Source: Pseudomonadota bacterium (GTDB lineage: Bacteria > Pseudomonadota > Alphaproteobacteria > Rhizobiales > Devosiaceae). Taken from it: a stretch of 36,704 bases of DNA. Positions 31,386-36,704 of this stretch are shown one piece after another. The translations under genes and the position numbers were made by a program. Every line of letters starts with the position of its first letter. Position 1 is the stretch's first letter. Under the pieces are notes generated by a model. That model was not told the origin of the DNA. It was given only the letters and a program-made list of their open reading frames with translations, and made no database searches. The stretch spans positions 1-36,704 of the forward strand of contig JAEYXQ010000126.1 of NCBI GenBank assembly GCA_023431205.1, in the 5' to 3' direction.

Positions 31386-34300
31386 CTATCCCTCCTGCGC
31401 CAGGTCCGACAGCAGCCCCGCCGTGACCGACAACCGCGACACCGTCAATTTGCCGTCTGCCAGTGCAGCCATCGCTGCCGCCGTTCGCCCGATGCTGCGC
31501 TCATGGCGCTGCCGCCAGTCCGCCAGGCGTTGCGCCACCGGCCCATCGCCACTCCGCAGCACGTCACCGGCAAGGTCGCGCTGCGCCCGCAAAAGATTGG
31601 CCAGGGCCCGGTCCAGTGCCATCCGGTCGAAGCGGTCCGGCAGGTGCAGCGCCCGGGCCTGTTCCAGCACCGGCCCCAGTCCGAAGCTGTCGAACAGGCC
31701 AAAGAACGCCTCCGCGGCCTCTTCCACCGCCGCACCAGCCCGCTCCGCCACCAGCACCACGTCGCTGGCAAACCCCAGCACCGGCAGGCTGGCGAGGCGC
31801 TGCGCGAGAGGCGCCGGCACCCCCTGTGCTTCCATCTGCCCAGCCCGGGCGACCACCGCCTCGCGCAGGGCCGAGGGCAGGCTATGTGGTATCATCCGGG
31901 CCAGCGTCGCGGCGCCGGCGCCGTGGGCATCCACCAGCGGGGCCAACCCGCTCGTCAGGTTCGCATGGCGGAGAAACCACAGCGTTTCCTGGCGCAGCAG
32001 CGCCATCACCGTGGCCTGCAACTCCAGCTGCACCGCTCCGGCGATGATCCCGTCGAGCGAGTCGATCTGGGCATGCAGCGCCTCGAGCCCGAACACCTCG
32101 CGGGCAGCAACATAGGCGAGGGCAGTCTCGCCCGGTCCGGCGCTGGTCGACGCCGTCAGTTCGGTGACGAACGCCGGGCCACCGCGGTTGATCATCGCGT
32201 TGGCCAGCACTGTGGCGATCACTTCCCGCCGCAGCCTGTGCCCTTTGATCGCCGCGGCATATTCGTGGTGCAGCGTCTCGGGGAAATACCGGAACAGTTC
32301 GCCGGCCAGCGCCGCGTCCTCGATCAGCGGGCTGTCCAGCAGGTCTTCGTAAAGCGTCAGCTTGGCATAGGCCATCAGCACCGCCAGCTCCGGCCGCGTG
32401 AAGCCGCGGCCCGAGACCGCTCGCGCATCCAGCACCGCATCGGTCGGCAGGAACTCGACTGCCCGGTCCAGCTCACCGCGTGCCACCAGCGCTTCCATCA
32501 GCTCGCGGTGGTCCGGCAGTTCTGCCGCCCCGGTTCGCTCCGCCAGCGACAGGGCAAGCGTCTGCAGGTAGTTGTTCTGGAGGCAGAGCGCTGCCACCTC
32601 GTTGGTCATCCGCACCAGCAGGTCGTTGCGCCCGTCCCGGTCCAGGGCACCCGAGGCAACCAGCGGCTGCAGCGCTATCTTGATGTTGACCTCGAGGTCC
32701 GAGGAATTCACCCCGGCGGAGTTGTCGATCGCGTCCGTGTTGATCCGGCCGCCGGCCAGCGCGAACTCGACGCGGGCGCGTTGCGTCACGCCGAGATTGG
32801 CGCCTTCTCCAACCACCTTGGCGCGCAACGTGTCCGCAGCAACGCGGATGGCGTCGTTCGCCCGGTCACCCACATCTGCGTCCGTTTCCTGGCTCGAACG
32901 GACATAGGTGCCAATGCCGCCGAACCACAGCAGGTCCACGTCTGCCCTGAGAATGGCCGAGATGATCGCTGCCGGTGTTGCATGGTCTGCGCTGATCCCA
33001 AGCAGCGCCTGCATCTGCGGCGACAGGGGAATCGACTTGGCCCCACGCGAGAACACGCCGCCACCGGCCGAGATCAGCTCCCGGTTGTAGTCCTGCCAGC
33101 TCGATCGCGGCAGGCGGAACAGCCGCTCCCGCTCCGCGTAGCTTGTTTCCGCGTCCGGGTCGGGGTCGATGAAGATGTCGCGGTGGTCAAAAGCGGCGAC
33201 CAGCCGGATATGCCGGCTCAACAGCATGCCGTTGCCGAACACGTCCCCGCTCATGTCGCCGACACCTGCCACGGTGAATGGCTGGCTCTGGACGTCGAGG
33301 TCCATCTCCCGGAAGTGGCGCTTCACCGCTTCCCAGGCGCCACGGGCGGTGATGCCCATCTTCTTGTGGTCATATCCGGCCGATCCGCCTGAGGCGAACG
33401 CATCCCCCAGCCAGAAGCCACGGCGCAACGCGATGGCATTGGCCGTGTCGGAAAAACTGGCCGTCCCCTTGTCCGCCGCCACCACCAGATAGGGATCGTC
33501 GTCGTCCCGGCGCACCACCTGCGGCGGCGGACTCACGGCGCCGTCCACCAGGTTGTCGGTCACGTCCAGCATCGCCTCGATAAAGATCGAGTAGGCCGCC
33601 ACCCCCTCCGCCTGCATCGCCTCGCGCGGCATGCCGGCGACCAGCCGCTTGGGCACGAAACCACCCTTGGCGCCGACCGGCACGATCACCGAGTTCTTCA
33701 CCTGTTGCGCCTTCACCAGGCCCAGCACTTCGGTGCGGAAGTCCTCCGGCCGGTCCGACCAGCGGAGGCCGCCCCGGGCAATGGCGCCGAACCGCAGGTG
33801 AACGCCTTCCACCCGTGGAGAATAGACCGAAATCTCGCGATAGGGTCGTGGCTCGGGCATCCCGTCCACCCGGCGGCTGTCGAACTTGATTGCCAGCGCC
33901 GGCCGCGCCATTCCACGCTCGTCGCGCTGGAAGGCATTGGTGCGCAGCGAAGCCTCGACCAGGTTGAGGAAGCGCCGGATGATGGTGTCCTCGTCGAGCG
34001 AGGTTGTGGCCTCCAGCGCCGCGGTGATCTGCTCGCGCGCCGCTTGGGCAGCGGCTTCACTGTCGACTGTAGCAGGGTCGTGTAGCGCCTTGATCAGACT
34101 CACCAATCCTGCCGCTGCCTCGGCATGCCGCACCAGCACGGCGGCGAGGTAGCGCTGCGAGAACGAGGTCCCGACCTGGCGGAGATAGCGCGACAGCGCC
34201 CGCAGCCACGCCGCTTCCGCCCAGTCGATCCCGCACGTGGTCACCAGCGTGTTGATCTGGTCGCTCTCGGCTTCGCCCGACCACACGGCGCGCAGGCCTG

Positions 34301-36074
34301 CCTCGATCTTGCGCGCGCGGTCCTCGAAGTCGGTCAGGCCGGCAGGTGCCTCCAGCACCATGTCGTGGATGAAGCGGTCCACCCCATCGCGGGGAACCAC
34401 CGTATAGGTCCGCTCATCGATCACCGTGAAGCCGAACGCTTCCAGCATCGGCACCCGCTGGCTGAGCGGCAGGGGTGTGCCCCGGTGGTAGAACTTCAGC
34501 GCCATCGTGCCGTCGCCCGCCTGCCGCTGGCGCAGGCGAATGGCGATGTCCTCGGCCTCGCCGAGATCCCGCAGGATGGCGATATCCGCCAGCGCCGAGG
34601 CCGCATCGTGCCGGGACTGGTACGCTTCCGAAAACGCGTCGCGATAGTCGCTGATTGCTCCGGTGTCTCCAGCTTCGGTCGCCAGCAGGTCGCCGAAATT
34701 GCTGGTCAGCGCCGCGACGCGTGCTTCCAGTTCGCTGCGGCTCGGCCGCGGCGTCGGTCCGCTCACCCGGCCGATGATCACATGCAGCCGGACCAGCTCG
34801 CCTTCCGGGAAATTCGGGTAGTAAGCCGAAACCCGGCCGTCATAGGCCTTGGCCAGATATTGCGTGATCCGTACCCGCGCCTGCGCGTCGTAGCGGTCGC
34901 GAGGCACGAACACGAGCACCGACACGAAATTGTCGAACCTGTCGATGCGCGGTAGCACCCGCACCCGCGGCCGGTCCTGCAGGGCCGCGATCGTTGCGGC
35001 GAATTCCGCCAGCTCGCCCGTCGAAATCTGGAACAGTTCGTCGCGCGGAAAGCTCTCGAGCGCACTCATCAGGGCGCGTCCGTCATGCGCCCGTGGGTCG
35101 AAGCCGGAGCGCCGCATCACCTCGGCGATCTTGCGCCGCACCAGCGGCACCTCGCTGTGCGGCGCCGCCAATGCCTGCGCAGTGAACAGGCCGACAATGC
35201 GCAATTCGCCAATGGCGGCGCCATCCGGCCCCCGCAGCTTCACCCCGACATAGTCCAGATGCTGGCGCCGGTGCACGCGCGAGCGCACATTGGCCTTGGT
35301 CACCAGCACCGTCTCGCCGGAGGCAACGAACTCAACCAGTTCCGGCGTCGATTCCACGAACTCGGCGCCGCTGCGCAGCACCCGCATGTCGGAATCGCGG
35401 AGCACGCCAAGTCCACTGTCGGCAACCGGCTCCAGCCGGTCGCCCTCCAGTCGGTAGGTCCGCATCCCGAGGAAGGTGAAGTTGTGCTCGGTCAGCCAGT
35501 CGAGGAACCGTAGGGGCTCGTCGCCCTTGGGAACAGGCATGGTCTCGAGTTCGGCGATCGCCTGCCGCACCCGTGCCAGCATCGGCTGCCAGTCCGCGAC
35601 CGCCCAGGCGACGTCCCGCATCGTGGTTGCGAGTTCCGCACGCAGCGCGTCCGGATCGGCCACAGGGTCGCTGTGGATATGCAGCATGCTGAGCTGGCGG
35701 CCACCCGCCTGGCCGACGTGCCCCGAATCCACTGCCACCACCGGATGCACCACCATCCTTATCGTGCCCCCGGCCGCGCGAACGGCTGCCAGCCCGCTGT
35801 CCACGATGAACGGCATGTCCGGCGAGATGACATCGATAGCCAGCGGTGCTCCGGCCGTCGCCGGTGGCGTCAGGTGGATCTCGCTCCCGTCGCCACGGTG
35901 CGCCAGCAGTCGCTCCATCGCCCGGCGCAAGTGGGTCTCGAATTCGTCGAGCGGTACTCTCGCAAAGTCCTCGGGATCGGCGGTCCGCTGCGCCTGCTCG
36001 ATAAGCAGGGCCAACCCCGCCTCGGTGTCCGCAAGCTGCTCCACTCGGCTCGTCACCGCCGCCTGATCCGTCAC
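31386..36074 (-). CDS. NAD-dependent glutamate dehydrogenase, large (180-kDa) type
   Basis: A 1,562-residue enzyme that deaminates glutamate to 2-oxoglutarate with NAD+. It belongs to the giant Bac_GDH class (about 1,600 residues) known from Caulobacter, Pseudomonas and Streptomyces. The long N-terminal region (about 1-700) holds ACT-like regulatory segments, for example MPFIVDSGLAAVRAAGGTI and LDYVGVKLRGPDGAAIGELRIVG. The catalytic core follows, with the lysine motif VGAKGGFVPKR (K803), ARGGLRWSDRPEDFR just before it, and the nucleotide-binding part with GVGDMSGDVFGNGML. GTG 36074 is chosen because AAGGAGG precedes it; the frame open to 36113 lacks support. Members of this class are allosterically controlled. 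Followed by fbp. Confidence 0.95.
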   Translation of the reverse strand: MTDQAAVTSRVEQLADTEAGLALLIEQAQRTADPEDFARVPLDEFETHLRRAMERLLAHRGDGSEIHLTPPATAGAPLAIDVISPDMPFIVDSGLAAVRAAGGTIRMVVHPVVAVDSGHVGQAGGRQLSMLHIHSDPVADPDALRAELATTMRDVAWAVADWQPMLARVRQAIAELETMPVPKGDEPLRFLDWLTEHNFTFLGMRTYRLEGDRLEPVADSGLGVLRDSDMRVLRSGAEFVESTPELVEFVASGETVLVTKANVRSRVHRRQHLDYVGVKLRGPDGAAIGELRIVGLFTAQALAAPHSEVPLVRRKIAEVMRRSGFDPRAHDGRALMSALESFPRDELFQISTGELAEFAATIAALQDRPRVRVLPRIDRFDNFVSVLVFVPRDRYDAQARVRITQYLAKAYDGRVSAYYPNFPEGELVRLHVIIGRVSGPTPRPSRSELEARVAALTSNFGDLLATEAGDTGAISDYRDAFSEAYQSRHDAASALADIAILRDLGEAEDIAIRLRQRQAGDGTMALKFYHRGTPLPLSQRVPMLEAFGFTVIDERTYTVVPRDGVDRFIHDMVLEAPAGLTDFEDRARKIEAGLRAVWSGEAESDQINTLVTTCGIDWAEAAWLRALSRYLRQVGTSFSQRYLAAVLVRHAEAAAGLVSLIKALHDPATVDSEAAAQAAREQITAALEATTSLDEDTIIRRFLNLVEASLRTNAFQRDERGMARPALAIKFDSRRVDGMPEPRPYREISVYSPRVEGVHLRFGAIARGGLRWSDRPEDFRTEVLGLVKAQQVKNSVIVPVGAKGGFVPKRLVAGMPREAMQAEGVAAYSIFIEAMLDVTDNLVDGAVSPPPQVVRRDDDDPYLVVAADKGTASFSDTANAIALRRGFWLGDAFASGGSAGYDHKKMGITARGAWEAVKRHFREMDLDVQSQPFTVAGVGDMSGDVFGNGMLLSRHIRLVAAFDHRDIFIDPDPDAETSYAERERLFRLPRSSWQDYNRELISAGGGVFSRGAKSIPLSPQMQALLGISADHATPAAIISAILRADVDLLWFGGIGTYVRSSQETDADVGDRANDAIRVAADTLRAKVVGEGANLGVTQRARVEFALAGGRINTDAIDNSAGVNSSDLEVNIKIALQPLVASGALDRDGRNDLLVRMTNEVAALCLQNNYLQTLALSLAERTGAAELPDHRELMEALVARGELDRAVEFLPTDAVLDARAVSGRGFTRPELAVLMAYAKLTLYEDLLDSPLIEDAALAGELFRYFPETLHHEYAAAIKGHRLRREVIATVLANAMINRGGPAFVTELTASTSAGPGETALAYVAAREVFGLEALHAQIDSLDGIIAGAVQLELQATVMALLRQETLWFLRHANLTSGLAPLVDAHGAGAATLARMIPHSLPSALREAVVARAGQMEAQGVPAPLAQRLASLPVLGFASDVVLVAERAGAAVEEAAEAFFGLFDSFGLGPVLEQARALHLPDRFDRMALDRALANLLRAQRDLAGDVLRSGDGPVAQRLADWRQRHERSIGRTAAAMAALADGKLTVSRLSVTAGLLSDLAQEG

Positions 36075-36145
36075 TATGGCCTCCTTGTCACGCGCTGTTG
36101 GACCATAACGCACCAGTCCGAGATGAAAATGACAGGCTGGCTGCC

Positions 36146-36622
36146 CTACTTCCGGTCCTGTTCCGCCGCGAGCGCCTTGGCTCTGCGCCCGAGCGTGTCA
36201 AGCGCGCCAAGAAACGCTGACCGGTCCGCTGGCCGGTATCCCGGATTGTAGCCCTTGATCTCGCCGGTTTCGCGCAGGTGCTGCTTCAGGTCCCGCATGG
36301 CGAGGGCCATGCCGATCGAGGCGGTGGTGAACGGCTTGCCGGTGAAGCCCAGCACATGGCAGCCTTTGTCGATGGCGCGGCTCGCCAGCGGAATGTCGGC
36401 GGTCAAGACGATGTCATTGGCCTGGGCGTGGTCGACGATCCAGTCGTCCGCCGCGTCGGCGCCCGCTGCGACCACCACCACCTGAACCATGGGGTCGCGG
36501 GAAGGGCGTACGCCCCCATTGCTCACGAGCGTAATCGCCAGTCCCAGTCGCTCCGCGACACGGATGGCTTCCGCCTTCACCGGGCAGGCGTCGGCGTCCA
36601 CATAAATGCTCGGCTCAGCCAT
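36146..36622 (-). CDS. DUF188 (YaiI/YqxD family) protein
   Basis: A 158-residue cytoplasmic protein of the UPF0178/DUF188 family, whose biochemical function is unproven. The diagnostic start IYVDADACPVKAEAIRVAERL is present, with the acidic D9-A-D11 pair. Also present are TLVSNGG, DIVLTADIPLA and NPGYRPADRSAFLGALD. The acidic pattern and PIN-like fold predicted for the family suggest metal-dependent phosphodiester chemistry (inference from family). The ATG at 36622 has GAGGG upstream, placed in the 7-base gap after the preceding gene's stop. 71 bases separate it from the NAD-GDH gene. Confidence 0.92.
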   Translation of the reverse strand: MAEPSIYVDADACPVKAEAIRVAERLGLAITLVSNGGVRPSRDPMVQVVVVAAGADAADDWIVDHAQANDIVLTADIPLASRAIDKGCHVLGFTGKPFTTASIGMALAMRDLKQHLRETGEIKGYNPGYRPADRSAFLGALDTLGRRAKALAAEQDRK

Positions 36623-36628
36623 CGGCCC

Positions 36629-36704
36629 TCAGTGCAGCGTCGAAGGCGTCCACTCCTGGCCCCGCTGTGGTTTGCCCGGCGCCGCCCAGAACACCACATA
36701 GAGC
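36629..36704 (-). CDS. 3' end of a gene cut by the window edge
   Basis: The - strand from the window edge reads LYVVFWAAPGKPQRGQEW, then TPSTLH and a TGA at 36631-36629. It ends seven bases before the DUF188 start, in the spacing expected for the preceding gene of the same operon. About 25 codons are visible and I do not recognise the family. Confidence 0.5.
   Translation of the reverse strand, partial: LYVVFWAAPGKPQRGQEWTPSTLH

Noticed and set aside
31104..33392. 762-codon open frame on + opposite NAD-GDH
   Set aside because: Antisense shadow with Arg/Gln/His-rich composition and no domain; the NAD-GDH frame is clearly the coding one.

Overview
The window is high-GC, densely coded chromosomal DNA from an alphaproteobacterium, most likely of the Hyphomicrobiales (a Devosia-like organism; this is inference from gene content, not from a database match). 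Pointers are an HWE-family sensor kinase, the alphaproteobacterial second-type glutamyl-tRNA synthetase, a DUF2865 protein, a giant NAD-dependent glutamate dehydrogenase of about 1,560 residues, an Atm1-type ABC exporter, and abundant REP-like palindromes in pairs. I see no tRNA or rRNA gene, CRISPR array, transposase or prophage.

Layout. 1-738 has no gene but holds three sets of palindromic repeats and a hairpin-rich leader. From 739 to 21172 almost everything is on the + strand: class II DAHP synthase; a three-PAS HWE kinase facing a stand-alone receiver (- strand, stop codons 3 bp apart); an outer-membrane beta-barrel; nadE-gltX (4-base overlap); a - strand DUF2865 secreted protein whose 3' end overlaps gltX; an FAH-family hydrolase; a broken cytochrome c' gene; cysS followed by DUF559, VOC, two GFA zinc proteins and cimA in a tightly packed run; a membrane-anchored LysM protein; and an ArsR regulator coupled to an Atm1-type ABC exporter. 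From 21182 to the end everything is on the - strand. In transcription order this is a partial gene, DUF188, NAD-GDH, fbp, an AGE-family epimerase, an SDR, cysQ, padR-MFP-RND (efflux operon) and phd-doc (toxin-antitoxin).

How the genes work together. Most are central metabolism: aromatic amino acid entry (DAHP synthase), NAD synthesis, Glu- and Cys-tRNA charging, citramalate/isoleucine synthesis, and glutamate catabolism next to the gluconeogenic fructose bisphosphatase. Accessory functions are metal/thiol or xenobiotic export (ArsR-Atm1, PadR-MFP-RND), envelope proteins and one toxin-antitoxin pair.

Most notable observations: (1) a 15-codon ORF with two Cys codons upstream of cysS, placed exactly where a candidate promoter would start transcription, which suggests a leaderless cysteine-sensing leader peptide; (2) a cytochrome c' gene cut by tandem in-frame stops just before its heme motif; (3) a LysM protein that appears to start at a CTG codon behind a strong Shine-Dalgarno; (4) an ArsR with three consecutive cysteines at the classical metal-site position, coupled to an Atm1-type exporter; (5) three TAGCTAAA repeats in front of phd-doc and a palindrome just inside the padR transcript. 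I do not see a clearly novel multi-gene defence or biosynthetic system.
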